Shown here piece by piece: positions 1 to 8,378 of a DNA stretch of 64,000 nucleotides (positions are counted from its first letter, which is position 1; every line of letters begins with the position of its first letter). The translations under genes were made by a program, and so were the position numbers. The notes below the pieces were generated by a model that saw only the letters and a list, made by a program, of their open reading frames with translations, did not search any database and was not told the origin of the DNA. The stretch spans positions 124,001 to 188,000 of the forward strand of contig PGZM01000008.1 of NCBI GenBank assembly GCA_002841395.1, given 5' to 3'. This stretch comes from Firmicutes bacterium HGW-Firmicutes-9 (GTDB taxonomy: Bacteria > Bacillota > Clostridia > Christensenellales > CAG-138).

Positions 1-155
1 GAAAGCGTAAAAATGAAAAAGAATGGAACAATTTGAGACAAATTTTCTCGTGGCAGCCTGTGCCCGCCCGCAGCCGCCTGGCAGCGCCAAATTTGCGCGA
101 ATTTCGGGTATTTTCCAAACAATTGCGTGCGGCGCAATCTCAACGCGCGTTGCTT

Positions 156-184
156 TTGACAAACACATGCCCGCGTGTTACCAT
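156..184 (+). promoter_or_regulatory. Promoter of the rRNA methyltransferase gene
   Basis: A perfect -35 box TTGACA at 156-161 is followed after 17 bases by TACCAT at 179-184. Transcription would begin near 191, about 60 bases before the ATG at 253. The 155 bases before this box hold no convincing gene. Confidence 0.6.
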
Positions 185-252
185 GATGCCGGACAAAACG
201 AAACAAACGCCGGATTTACCATAGATACGGACGAAACGGAGAGATAGACAGT

Positions 253-1479
253 ATGAAACAGGAACGCGCCTTTGCGCGCCTCACGATATCCAAGCGGGCG
301 GAAGGCTCCGTCAAGGCGGGGCATCCCTGGGTGTATGACAGCGAGGTGTCGGGCAATACCGACGCGATTGAAAACGGCGCGCTGGTGGACGCGGTCTCCG
401 AAAAAGGGGCTTATCTCGGAACGGGATTTTTGAGCAAGCAGAGTAAGATCCGCCTGCGGCTTCTTTCCAGCAACGCCAACGAAAAGTTTGACGAGGCGTT
501 CTTTTCGCGCAGGATTCGCTATGCGCTGGACTATCGCAAAACCGCGATGGGCGAGGACTACGGCTGCTGCCGCATGATCTTTGGCGAGGCGGACGGCCTG
601 CCGGGCTTGACCATCGACTGCTACCACGACGTGCTGGTGAGCCAGGTGCTCTCCGTCGGTATCGAGCGCATCAAGGACATGCTCTACCGCCTGCTGGTGT
701 CGCTGCTGCGCGACGACGGGATCGAGATCCGCGGCATCTTTGAGCGCAACGAGGTCGGCATCCGCGAGCTGGAAGGGCTGAAGCTGGAGAAGGGCTGGTA
801 CCACGCGGAATTCCTGCCGGAGCCGCCGGACCCGCGCATCGAGATCGTCGAAAACGGCATCCGCTATGATGTGGACGTCGAAAACGGGCAGAAGACGGGC
901 TTCTTCCTCGACCAGAAATACAACCGCCTCGCCGCCGCGAAGATTGCGCGCGGCAAGCGTGTGCTGGATTGCTTCACGCACACGGGTTCGTTCGCGCTCA
1001 ACGCCGCAAAGGCGGGAGCTATGCACGTCACCGCCGTGGATGTTTCCGCAGCCGCCGTCGAGCTCGCCCGCGCGAACGCGGAGAAGAACGGGCTCACAGA
1101 GAAGATGGATTTCGTCTGCGCGGATGTGTTTGACCTCCTGCCGCAGCTGATGGAGCAGCACGCATCGTATGACATGATCATCCTCGACCCGCCGGCGTTT
1201 ACCAAGAGCCGCAAGACCATCGCGGGCGCGGAGCGGGGCTATAAAACCATCAACTACAACGCCATGAAGCTGCTGCCGCGCGGGGGATATCTTGCGACCT
1301 GCTCCTGCTCGCACTTTATGCCGAGCGAGCTGTTTGAGAAGATGTTGCTCTCGGCCTCGCGTGACGCGGGCGTTTCGCTGAAGCTCATTGAGGCGCGCAG
1401 ACAATCGCCCGATCATCCGACGCTGATGAACGTGCCGGAGACGGATTATTTAAAATTCTATCTGTTCCAGATCGTCTAG
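253..1479 (+). CDS. Class I SAM-dependent rRNA (cytosine-C5) methyltransferase, RlmI-like
   Basis: The 408-residue product matches the RlmI/YccW-type 23S rRNA methyltransferases in length and layout. The N-terminal 75 or so residues resemble a PUA RNA-binding domain (GHPWVYDSEV). A linker leads to the motif GQKTGFFLDQ typical of the family. The SAM-binding motif VLDCFTHTGSFAL follows near residue 236, and a catalytic ILDPPAF motif lies near residue 314. The protein is cytosolic and would methylate a cytosine of 23S rRNA. The ATG at 253 is preceded by GGAGAG. The next gene begins two bases after the stop, so the downstream pair is probably cotranscribed. The family is secure. The exact rRNA position is inferred only, since several RlmI paralogues exist. 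Confidence 0.9.
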   Translation: MKQERAFARLTISKRAEGSVKAGHPWVYDSEVSGNTDAIENGALVDAVSEKGAYLGTGFLSKQSKIRLRLLSSNANEKFDEAFFSRRIRYALDYRKTAMGEDYGCCRMIFGEADGLPGLTIDCYHDVLVSQVLSVGIERIKDMLYRLLVSLLRDDGIEIRGIFERNEVGIRELEGLKLEKGWYHAEFLPEPPDPRIEIVENGIRYDVDVENGQKTGFFLDQKYNRLAAAKIARGKRVLDCFTHTGSFALNAAKAGAMHVTAVDVSAAAVELARANAEKNGLTEKMDFVCADVFDLLPQLMEQHASYDMIILDPPAFTKSRKTIAGAERGYKTINYNAMKLLPRGGYLATCSCSHFMPSELFEKMLLSASRDAGVSLKLIEARRQSPDHPTLMNVPETDYLKFYLFQIV

Positions 1480-1480
1480 T

Positions 1481-1972
1481 ATGAATCGGCTAGAAGAGAT
1501 TTTTGAGTTATTGGATTGGAATAACAGCGAGGTAGAGCAGGCAGCTGGCGTCGCGCTTGCGAAGCAACTGGACGACTTTTCTCCGCTGTTTCAGCCGCTG
1601 ACGGAACGATACAATAAGAACGTTTGGGACAATTGCGCGATTGTGCTCGCTGCAAAAACCGACGAACAGCTTTCTCCGTTTGCGGAGCAGCTCTTTGAAT
1701 GGACTGCCGATTTAAATTGGCCGGGCGCGGTAACGATACTGGAACGGATCAAAAGAATATCTTCTGGAGATACATTTCTTTCCGCAGCAATAGCGGCTGT
1801 TCGACAAGCAAAAGCGGAAGACGATACTTCGTGGAAATGGTGGCTTTCTGAATTGTTGGAGTGCGTATTTTTCTCGAAGAACTTGCCGGAAGAGACTATA
1901 GTTCAGCTTGAAACTGTAAGCGCATGCTGCCCGACGAAGAAGCGTAAATTTCTTTACAAATTAACACAATAA
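1481..1972 (+). CDS. Hypothetical protein, DUF5071-like
   Basis: A 163-residue, mostly helical protein rich in Trp and acidic residues, without signal peptide or membrane segment. The stretch LFEWTADLNWPGAVTIL near residue 90 resembles the DLNWPGA signature of DUF5071 proteins, some of which lie in polymorphic-toxin immunity loci. That assignment is from memory of the motif and is tentative. The gene starts two bases after the methyltransferase stop and ends one base before the next ATG, so the three genes look like one transcript. Its base composition is visibly more AT-rich than the genes on either side, which suggests recent acquisition together with the following gene. Confidence 0.55.
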   Translation: MNRLEEIFELLDWNNSEVEQAAGVALAKQLDDFSPLFQPLTERYNKNVWDNCAIVLAAKTDEQLSPFAEQLFEWTADLNWPGAVTILERIKRISSGDTFLSAAIAAVRQAKAEDDTSWKWWLSELLECVFFSKNLPEETIVQLETVSACCPTKKRKFLYKLTQ

Positions 1973-1973
1973 G

Positions 1974-2459
1974 ATGCATATTTGGACGATCACGAACTGG
2001 GAAAAACGAATCGATATTCAAGACGGCGCGTTGCGAAAGGGGCTTCGCCTTCGTTTTGACAAAGAAGTCGATCCGGAAGTAAAGCGCGCTTGCAAAGAAT
2101 TCTGCGCATGGCTCAGAAAGAACTATTTCTTCCCGAAAAGAGTTGTGATTTATTTCAAACGGCAAGCGTATATTCAAGCGTTGGACGGTGAGTTGGTTTC
2201 CGCAACTTTCTTTGCACCGATAGAGTATTCCGAAGAGCCTTACATTCGCATTGCAACCGGCGATTACCCGGAATTCCTTGCGAAAAACGGACAAGATAAT
2301 GCGCTTGCAAGCATGCTTGGATCGATTGTGCATGAACTCACACACTATTTTCAGTGGATCAACGCGCTTTCGCTCACTCCGCTTGGCGAGGAGAGACAGG
2401 CGAAAGCGTATATCGACTTTCTGCTGGATGAGTACCAAGAAACGCGAAAGCATCCATAA
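1974..2459 (+). CDS. Hypothetical HExxH putative metalloprotein
   Basis: A 161-residue protein with the zinc-metalloprotease-type motif HELTHYFQW (HExxH, residues about 120-124). An acidic stretch (GEERQAKAY) lies about 15 residues later and could give a third metal ligand. There is no signal peptide, so it would act in the cytosol. The fold could be minigluzincin- or SprT-like, but I cannot assign a named family. The gene shares the AT-richer composition of its upstream neighbour, is one base from it, and is followed directly by a strong terminator. The pairing with a DUF5071-like protein is suggestive of a small acquired module. The substrate is unknown. Confidence 0.6.
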   Translation: MHIWTITNWEKRIDIQDGALRKGLRLRFDKEVDPEVKRACKEFCAWLRKNYFFPKRVVIYFKRQAYIQALDGELVSATFFAPIEYSEEPYIRIATGDYPEFLAKNGQDNALASMLGSIVHELTHYFQWINALSLTPLGEERQAKAYIDFLLDEYQETRKHP

Positions 2460-2473
2460 ATGGAGACAGCGTG

Positions 2474-2510
2474 AAAAAAGCCATCGAACGAGTTGTTCGA
2501 TGGCTTTTGT
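2474..2510. terminator. Bidirectional rho-independent terminator
   Basis: AAGCCATCGAAC (2478-2489) pairs with GTTCGATGGCTT (2495-2506) around a 5-base loop, with A-runs on the left and T-runs on the right. It ends the methyltransferase operon on the plus strand and galM on the minus strand. Confidence 0.9.
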
Positions 2511-2521
2511 TTGTTGTTTTC

Positions 2522-3565
2522 TTACTTCTCTACCCGGAAATGGTAGACGGTTTCGGAGGAGAATACCTCGCCCGCGTGGAGGACGATGCTTGGGAACTCC
2601 GGATGGTTCATCGCGTCCGCAAAGTGCTGGGTTTCGAGGCAGAACGCGGGATAAATGCCGTACTGCACGCCGTTTTTGCCGGTCATATACGTAAAGTCCG
2701 GTGGGGTGAAGAGCTGCACGCCCGGCTGGTCGGTATACACATCCATCGCGATGCCGCCGACGGGATCGATCGCGGTTGCGATCTTCTCGACTTCGCTGCC
2801 CTTGCGGTCGATCACAAAATTGTGGTCGTAGCCGCCGATGACGTCTACCATCTCGCCCTTGCCTTTGATGTCGCGGCCGATGGGCTTTGCCTTGGTGAAA
2901 TCGAGTGGCGTGCCGCGGACGGGCACGATCTCGCCCGTGGGGAGCACGTCTTTATCGATGCGCGTCGTGCGGCTGGCGTTGATCCAGAGCGTCTGATCCA
3001 ACACGCTGGACTGCTGCCCCGCAAGGTTAAAGTACGCGTGGTTGGTCATGTTTTGAATCGTGTCCGCATCGCTGTTGAGCAGATAGCGGATCGAAAGCGC
3101 GTTCTCGTCATCCAGCGTATAGATGACCACGACTGAGAGCGTGCCGGGGAAGCCTTCGTCGCCGTCCGGGCTGGTCAGCGAGAAAAAGACGGCGTCTCCG
3201 TCGATCTGCGCCTGCCAGATCTTCTTGTCAAAGCCGACGTTCCCGCCGTGGAGGCAGGCGTCGCCGTTGTTGACGGCCAGCTTGTATTCCGTCCCGTTTA
3301 GGGTAAAGCGCGCGTCCTTGATCCGGTTTGCGACGCGGCCCACGGTGCAGCCGAGGTACATGTAGTTTTTCTGATACTCCTCGACGGTGTCGTAGCCCAG
3401 CACGACGTCGACCAGCTCGCCTTTGCGGTTTGGCACAAACATCGTCTGCCAGGTCGCGCCGTAGTTTAAAAAGCTCGCGCTCGCGCCGTTTTTGTTGGTG
3501 ATGGTATAGCGGATCACCGCCTCGCCGGAGGGCATGCGCCCGATTTCCGTCACTGTAACGCTCAT
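2522..3565 (-). CDS. galM: Aldose 1-epimerase (mutarotase)
   Basis: This 347-residue protein interconverts the alpha and beta anomers of galactose, glucose and related sugars in the cytosol, feeding the Leloir pathway or glycolysis. The family hallmarks are all present: NYGAT near residue 33, HGGNVGFDKKIW near 107, the catalytic His in MTNHAYFNL near 177, and the catalytic Glu in FCLETQHF near 310. Length and motif order fit the GalM family. The start ATG is preceded by AGGAGG. It is monocistronic, with a terminator shared with the convergent operon. No galactose catabolic genes lie nearby, so it may serve general sugar use. Confidence 0.93.
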   Translation of the reverse strand: MSVTVTEIGRMPSGEAVIRYTITNKNGASASFLNYGATWQTMFVPNRKGELVDVVLGYDTVEEYQKNYMYLGCTVGRVANRIKDARFTLNGTEYKLAVNNGDACLHGGNVGFDKKIWQAQIDGDAVFFSLTSPDGDEGFPGTLSVVVIYTLDDENALSIRYLLNSDADTIQNMTNHAYFNLAGQQSSVLDQTLWINASRTTRIDKDVLPTGEIVPVRGTPLDFTKAKPIGRDIKGKGEMVDVIGGYDHNFVIDRKGSEVEKIATAIDPVGGIAMDVYTDQPGVQLFTPPDFTYMTGKNGVQYGIYPAFCLETQHFADAMNHPEFPSIVLHAGEVFSSETVYHFRVEK

Positions 3566-3624
3566 GCTGACAAAACCTCCTGAAATTCTCGCGAATGAAT
3601 CGTGTTACTGGATATGTTTTTACC

Positions 3625-3630
3625 ATTATA
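3625..3630 (-). promoter_or_regulatory. -10 box of the galM promoter
   Basis: On the minus strand this reads TATAAT within GTATTATAATGG, about 60 bases upstream of the galM ATG. The -35 region is weak (TTCTTT-like, 17 bases further up). Confidence 0.45.
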
Positions 3631-3774
3631 ATACACAGCCGTACCAGAAAGAAGAGAAAAGGGGATTATTTCGCCGCGCAAACGCAGCTTAATTTTCGGA
3701 TGAACTTGTTTCAGCAAGTGCGAAAAAGCGATTACCATCTTTTTTGCGTTTCGCGCATGTGGTACACTATCCGC

Positions 3775-5160
3775 ATGGAAAAAACGAACGGCACAACCAC
3801 GCAAACCGGCAAACAAACGGATCGTCTTACTATCGATACCAAGCGGATCGATGTGCTGGACGGCGTGCGCGCGCTTGCGGTGTTTGGCGTGCTGTGGTTC
3901 CATTTCTGGCAGCAGAACTGGATTATGCCGTATATTCATGTGCCGTTTCTTGCGCGGCTGGGACTTCCGACCACGATCAGCCTGCTGTTTCTTCCGCGCG
4001 CGGGCTTTCTCTTTGTCGACTGGCTGCTGTTTCTCTCCGCGTTCTGCCTGTTTTTGCCGTACGCGCGCGCGCAGCTGGAGCGGCAACCCCTGCCGGACAC
4101 GCGCCTGTTTTACAAAAAACGCATCGCGCGCATCGTGCCGAGCTATGTCGTCAGCGTGCTCGTGATCTTTTTCGCGGTGTCGATCCCGACGGGCGCATAC
4201 CGAAACGTCACGGAGGCGCTGCGGGACCTAATCCCGACGCTGACCTTTACGCAGACGCTGTTTCCGAGCGTGCTGATCGGCACCAAGATCAACGGAGTAC
4301 TCTGGACGGCTGCCATCGAGATGCAGTTTTATCTGTTCTTCCCGTTTCTCGCCAAAGGATTCGCGAAAAAGCCTGTCTGGACGTATCTTGCCATGCTCGC
4401 CGTCGCCGCGCTCTATCTGCGCGGGTATGCGATTCCCAACGCGGACAGCATCCGCCTGACCGTGAACCAGCTGCCGGGGTTCTTCGGCGTGTTTGCAAAC
4501 GGCATGGCGATGGCGTATCTTTTTGTGCTCGCGGGGAAATACCTTAAGCGCAGTCCGCAGCTTTCCGCGCTCGCGCTTGTCGGGCTTATCACCGGATTTG
4601 TGCTGCTCAAGGGTATGATGACCGCGGCGCCGGACACAAGCCCCGTGCAGCTCTGGCAGGCGGAGCATCGCTTTCTGCTCTCGCTGGTGTTCGCGCTGAT
4701 GACCGTCTCCGCCGCGCTGACGTTCTCCGCTATCCGCTGGCTGCTCTCCAATAAGTTGATGCAATTTTTGTCGCTGATCTCGTATAATGTCTACATCTGG
4801 CATCAGTGGATCGCCGTGCGCTTCAAGGAGTGGCGCATTCCGTTCTGGTCGGGCGACCAGCCGCCGAATATGACGGGCGACGTGCGCTGGCAATGGATGT
4901 ATACCGTGCTGATTCTGATCGCCACGTTCGCGCTCGCGATTGCGGGCACGTATCTCGTTGAGCACCCCGCGGCAAAGCGCATTCTCGCGTGGGAGCCGAA
5001 GAAACGGAATCAGGAGCCGCTGATCACGCTGGAAGTGATCGAGCCGGAAGAAGATGACGAGAATGTTTTCGAAGAAACGCTTGATCATATAGCAGAAAAG
5101 CAAGACGAAATACCGGAACAAAAAATAGAAAGTCAAAACGAGGAACAAGACCAACCATGA
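3775..5160 (+). CDS. Acyltransferase family 3 membrane protein (OafA/YrhL type)
   Basis: A 461-residue polytopic membrane protein with about ten hydrophobic segments. It belongs to the family that moves acetyl or other acyl groups onto surface polysaccharides, lipids or peptides. The N-terminal motif RIDVLDGVRALAV followed by a conserved His in TM1 (WFHFW) is characteristic. A second family feature, an Arg-rich loop (FYKKRIARIVPSY), follows near residue 125. The C-terminal tail of about 55 residues is very acidic and presumably cytosolic. I chose the ATG at 3775 over an in-frame ATG at 3595, because the 60 extra residues are charged and unrelated to the family. No ribosome binding site precedes 3775, but TACACTAT lies 4 bases upstream, which raises the possibility of a leaderless message. 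The acceptor cannot be deduced. Confidence 0.85.
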   Translation: MEKTNGTTTQTGKQTDRLTIDTKRIDVLDGVRALAVFGVLWFHFWQQNWIMPYIHVPFLARLGLPTTISLLFLPRAGFLFVDWLLFLSAFCLFLPYARAQLERQPLPDTRLFYKKRIARIVPSYVVSVLVIFFAVSIPTGAYRNVTEALRDLIPTLTFTQTLFPSVLIGTKINGVLWTAAIEMQFYLFFPFLAKGFAKKPVWTYLAMLAVAALYLRGYAIPNADSIRLTVNQLPGFFGVFANGMAMAYLFVLAGKYLKRSPQLSALALVGLITGFVLLKGMMTAAPDTSPVQLWQAEHRFLLSLVFALMTVSAALTFSAIRWLLSNKLMQFLSLISYNVYIWHQWIAVRFKEWRIPFWSGDQPPNMTGDVRWQWMYTVLILIATFALAIAGTYLVEHPAAKRILAWEPKKRNQEPLITLEVIEPEEDDENVFEETLDHIAEKQDEIPEQKIESQNEEQDQP

Positions 5161-5420
5161 AGCATAGTTTCACGCCGAAAGGCGTTTGCGCAAGCAAGAT
5201 CGAGTTTGAACTGACCGACGGCAACATCCACAACCTCGCGTTCACCTCCGGCTGCAGCGGCAACCTCAAGGCGATTGCCACCCTCGTCGAGGGAATGGAG
5301 GCAAGCCGCGTGGTCTCGCTGCTCTCCGGCAACACCTGCGGCTTTCGCAGCACCTCCTGCGCCGACCAGCTGACACTGGCGATTGCGCAGGCGCAGCGCA
5401 AAGAACGCGAAGCGTGCTGA
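5157..5420 (+). CDS. TSCPD domain protein (TIGR03905-type)
   Basis: An 87-residue single-domain protein of the type resembling the C-terminal TSCPD zinc-binding region of vitamin B12-dependent ribonucleotide reductase. Visible signatures are GVCASKIEFEL, SGCSGNLKAI and CGFRSTSCADQL, with Cys residues placed to bind a metal. Small standalone versions are common in Clostridia and have no proven function. Its ATG overlaps the stop of the acyltransferase gene (ATGA), so translation is coupled, although the two functions seem unrelated. A structural or metal-binding role in the cytosol is inferred. Confidence 0.85.
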   Translation: MKHSFTPKGVCASKIEFELTDGNIHNLAFTSGCSGNLKAIATLVEGMEASRVVSLLSGNTCGFRSTSCADQLTLAIAQAQRKEREAC

Positions 5421-5459
5421 TCGGGCAAAGCAATATCCCCGCACAGAAAAGGAGACACC

Positions 5460-6002
5460 ATGGAACAACCCGTCAGAACCCCATACAGCAAGGACGGCTA
5501 TATCATCGATCAGGCGCGGGTGACCAACATCCGTTACGGCGCGCTGACCAGCGACATCAACGGCTGCGGCTGGATCGCGGAATATAACTTCCTCAAGCGG
5601 ATGGGGCAGGATGTGGACGAGCAGACGCTCGCCGACGAGCTGATTCGCCATACGCTTCTGCGCGGGCTTGCGGGCACGGATACATTCCGCCTGCGCCGCC
5701 GCCTCAGGCGGCATGGCTATCGCATGCCGATCAAGATCCGGTTCAACAAAAAAGCGCGCCTGCCCGAAGGGACAAGCGCGGGTGTGATCTGGTACTGTCA
5801 TAAGGACGGGTTTCACTTTGTGACGTTCTACGCGGATGAGTCGATCCCGCCGCAGGAGGACGGGGAAGCGCGGTTTCGCTTTCTCAACGGCCTCGCGGGG
5901 AAGGAGAACCACCTCGACACCATGCGCGGGTTTCTCACGAAGAACAACGTCATCCCGTTTGCACTGATCATGGTCTGGCCGGGAGACGGCGCGAAACAAT
6001 GA
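5460..6002 (+). CDS. Hypothetical protein with papain-like (C39-type) features
   Basis: A 180-residue protein. A Cys sits in DINGCGWIAEYNFL near residue 39, at the start of a helix as in papain-like and C39 cysteine peptidases. A His follows in GFHFVTFYAD near residue 120. That order of Cys then His fits a papain-like fold, but catalysis is unproven. An Arg-rich stretch (FRLRRRLRRHGYR) lies between. There is no signal peptide. The gene follows the TSCPD gene by about 40 bases with GGAGA before the ATG, and converges on the hydrolase gene only 10 bases away without a visible terminator. Similar proteins occur as hypothetical proteins in Clostridia. Confidence 0.6.
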   Translation: MEQPVRTPYSKDGYIIDQARVTNIRYGALTSDINGCGWIAEYNFLKRMGQDVDEQTLADELIRHTLLRGLAGTDTFRLRRRLRRHGYRMPIKIRFNKKARLPEGTSAGVIWYCHKDGFHFVTFYADESIPPQEDGEARFRFLNGLAGKENHLDTMRGFLTKNNVIPFALIMVWPGDGAKQ

Positions 6003-6012
6003 CGCGAAGCGA

Positions 6013-6750
6013 TTATTCCGCCGTCAGGAAATCCATCAGCATCGGATTGAGCAGACGGTAATTGCGCATCACAAAATCATGACTGCCTTGCGGGAACAAA
6101 ACCGTGAGGCAGTTTGTGTTTTGCTCGCCCAGCGCGTTGAGGGAGGCTTTCATCTCCGCCGTCTCGCCCTTAGCGCACATGGCGAGCATCGGAATGCTGA
6201 CCTTGGCGTAACCGGGTAAATCCTTGAGCAGAATGCGGTTTGCGTAGAAGCCGACATACGTGTTGCGCTTGATCTTCTGGCTGTAAGCCACGAGTTTCTC
6301 CGCCTGCTGCTCGCTCATGCCCCAATATTTCGCCTGCATGCGCAGAAGATACGCGCTCTTGATCGCGCCGTAGGACATCTTTGCGATGCTGGCGAGTGTC
6401 TTGACGCTCTTTTCCGAGGAGATGAGCCACGCGCTGAGGAATACCGCGCGCGAAAAGAGCTCCTCGTGCTCGCTGACGAGCTTGACCGCCAGCTGTCCGC
6501 CGACGGAATGCCCCATCACGAGCACTTTGCCGACGTTGAGGGACTTGATCCACTCTGCGAGCGCGTCGCACGTTTCCTGCGGGTTATATGCCTCCGCTGC
6601 GGCCTCGCCCGCGCCGGGCAGATGCGGCACCAGCACGTGGAACCGCTCGGTCAGCGCGTCATACTGGTGCGTGAATGTATCCAGCGCGGCTGCCCCGTGG
6701 AGCAGCACGAGCGTGGGGTTTTTGGAATCTCCGTAAGAATCGAATACCAT
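6013..6750 (-). CDS. Alpha/beta hydrolase
   Basis: A 245-residue alpha/beta hydrolase fold protein, the usual length for a single-domain esterase or lipase-like enzyme. The oxyanion motif VLLHGAA is near residue 17, the nucleophile elbow GHSVGGQ is near residue 81 (Ser), and the catalytic His lies in GSHDFVM near residue 223. The acid residue is probably in the strand ending MLAMCAKGE. There is no signal peptide, so it acts in the cytosol. The substrate cannot be inferred. It is divergent from nothing nearby: pfkA downstream is on the same strand but separately transcribed. Confidence 0.85.
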   Translation of the reverse strand: MVFDSYGDSKNPTLVLLHGAAALDTFTHQYDALTERFHVLVPHLPGAGEAAAEAYNPQETCDALAEWIKSLNVGKVLVMGHSVGGQLAVKLVSEHEELFSRAVFLSAWLISSEKSVKTLASIAKMSYGAIKSAYLLRMQAKYWGMSEQQAEKLVAYSQKIKRNTYVGFYANRILLKDLPGYAKVSIPMLAMCAKGETAEMKASLNALGEQNTNCLTVLFPQGSHDFVMRNYRLLNPMLMDFLTAE

Positions 6751-6807
6751 AATTGTTCTCCCATTAACTTATTTTGATTTCGTAAGAAGCTCCGGGAATT
6801 TATCGCG

Positions 6808-6832
6808 AAAGAAAACCCGGGCGAACCCGGGT
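6808..6832 (-). terminator. Terminator of pfkA
   Basis: ACCCGGG and CCCGGGT (6815-6821 and 6826-6832) form a 7-bp stem with a CGAA loop. On the minus strand it is followed by TTTTCTTTC. Confidence 0.75.
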
Positions 6833-6848
6833 GGAATGGCTGGTTGCG

Positions 6849-7823
6849 TCAGATCGTGATCTCGGTTGCGACGCGGTACATATACTCGTCGAGGTCTTTC
6901 GTCATGGTCAGCGCCTCGTCGATGGGTACGGTCGTGATCTGGCTATTGCGATAGCAGACGATGAGGTTGGTGTTGCCCGCGAGAATCTCTTCCACCGCGC
7001 GGTGTCCCATGCGGGTTGCCATCACGCGGTCGCGCGCGGACGGGCTGCCGCCGCGCTGCACATGGCCGATGATCGTCACGCGGGTATCCAGACCCAGCTC
7101 GTCACGGCAGCGCTGTGCGATCTCGTTTGTGTTGTTGGTGCCTTCCGCCACGATGATCAGGTGGTGGTGCTTGCCGCGGTATTGTCCCTCGCGGATATTT
7201 TCCACGACGTCGCGCTCAAAGTCAAACGGACGCTCCGGCAGAATGATCGCGGTAGCGCCAACGGAGATGCCGACATAGACCGCGAGGTGACCCGCGTTTC
7301 TGCCCATGATCTCAACCACGCTGGTGCGCTGATGGCTCTGCATCGTGTCCGCAAGCTTGTCGATGGCGTCGATTGCGGTGTTTGCCGCGGTGTCGAAGCC
7401 GATGGAATAGTGCGAGCAGGCGATGTCGTTGTCGATCGTGCCGGGGATGCCGATGGTGTTGATGCCGTATTTGGCAAGCTCCCGCGCGCCGCGGAAAGTG
7501 CCGTCGCCGCCGATGGCGATCACGCCGTCGATGCCGAGATATTTGCAGTTGTTCGCCGCGCGCTGGACGCCTTCGTCCGTGCGAAACTCTTCGCTGCGGG
7601 CGGTGTAGAGGATCGTGCCGCCGCGCGAGGTGATGCCGTTGACTGCGCGCGCGTCAAGCTCGACCACATCCGAATGGATCAGGCCGTTGTAGCCGCGGTG
7701 GATGCCGACGGGGATGACGTCGTGCAGCACGCAGGTGCGCACAACCGCGCGGATGGCTGCGTTCATGCCGGGTGCGTCTCCGCCGCTGGTGAGGACGCCA
7801 ACTCGACGAATCTTGTGTTCCAT
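6849..7823 (-). CDS. pfkA: ATP-dependent 6-phosphofructokinase
   Basis: A 324-residue enzyme of the bacterial PfkA type that phosphorylates fructose 6-phosphate to the 1,6-bisphosphate, the committed step of glycolysis. The N-terminal GGDAPGMNAAIR motif, GGDGTFRGA near residue 106 (the Gly after GGD marks the ATP-type rather than PPi-type enzyme), PGTIDNDI with the catalytic Asp near 131, GRNAGHLA near 173 and VQRGGSPSARDR near 251 are all intact. The length matches E. coli and Bacillus PfkA. It is monocistronic, with GAGGA upstream of the ATG and a hairpin terminator downstream. Confidence 0.96.
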   Translation of the reverse strand: MEHKIRRVGVLTSGGDAPGMNAAIRAVVRTCVLHDVIPVGIHRGYNGLIHSDVVELDARAVNGITSRGGTILYTARSEEFRTDEGVQRAANNCKYLGIDGVIAIGGDGTFRGARELAKYGINTIGIPGTIDNDIACSHYSIGFDTAANTAIDAIDKLADTMQSHQRTSVVEIMGRNAGHLAVYVGISVGATAIILPERPFDFERDVVENIREGQYRGKHHHLIIVAEGTNNTNEIAQRCRDELGLDTRVTIIGHVQRGGSPSARDRVMATRMGHRAVEEILAGNTNLIVCYRNSQITTVPIDEALTMTKDLDEYMYRVATEITI

Positions 7824-8285
7824 AACTATAGATCCTCTTTTCTAAATCAGAACCCGATACCGGGATTCCGTAATAATACGCAAGTCTCGCCACGATAACC
7901 TGCAAGGATTGCGGCGATACGCGAAAAAATTAAAATCCCACCCCATTATTTCCATAACAGTATACTACGCGTCGCCCGAAAACACAATTTCTCACGGAAA
8001 AAACGCGAAAACGAATTCAAAATGCAAGAAAACAGAAACAGAACTGCACAAATAATCAACACGATGTAGAAAAAAGCTTGTAGAAATTGACCAAATCGAC
8101 GCCGATATTTCGCTCCTGGTTTTTTGATGCAGGGAAAAATGCTTTCCAGCATGCAAAAAAACGCCTTAAATCAACAACTTTAAAGCCGTTCCTGCAAGTT
8201 TGACGGCAGATTGCGCTGAAATCGCGGCAGCGCGGGATGCAAAACATCCGTCAAAACCCAAAAACAATATATTTGCAAGAAATAC

Positions 8286-8314
8286 TAGACAAGACTTCAT
8301 AATGACGCTAAAAT
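8286..8314 (+). promoter_or_regulatory. Promoter of the thiolase/FdrA operon
   Basis: TAGACA at 8286-8291 and TAAAAT at 8309-8314 are separated by 17 bases, each one mismatch from consensus. Transcription would begin near 8321, giving a leader of about 58 bases before the ATG at 8379. Confidence 0.6.
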
Positions 8315-8319
8315 GAGGT

Positions 8320-8346
8320 TGTGTTTCACACAGATCCTTTCACACA
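8320..8346 (+). promoter_or_regulatory. Possible operator at the operon start site
   Basis: TGTGT-TTC-ACACA (8320-8332) is a perfect palindrome over the predicted +1. TTTCACACA occurs twice, at 8324-8332 and 8338-8346, 14 bases apart. The placement is that of a repressor site. The regulator is unknown. Confidence 0.4.
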
Positions 8347-8378
8347 TATTTCTTTAAAAATTGAAGGAGGCAAATCAC

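Larger units (their letters stand above)
7824..8378. promoter_or_regulatory. Divergent intergenic region between pfkA and the FdrA operon
   Basis: About 555 AT-rich bases without a credible gene. The left part must hold the pfkA promoter, but no strong box is obvious. The right end holds the promoter of the rightward operon, a short palindrome at the predicted start of transcription, and a pair of direct repeats, listed separately. Confidence 0.6.

Noticed and set aside
178-1416. Long open frame antisense to the rRNA methyltransferase
   Set aside because: It mirrors a confident gene. The protein is rich in Arg, Ala and His without family motifs, as expected from a GC-rich antisense frame.
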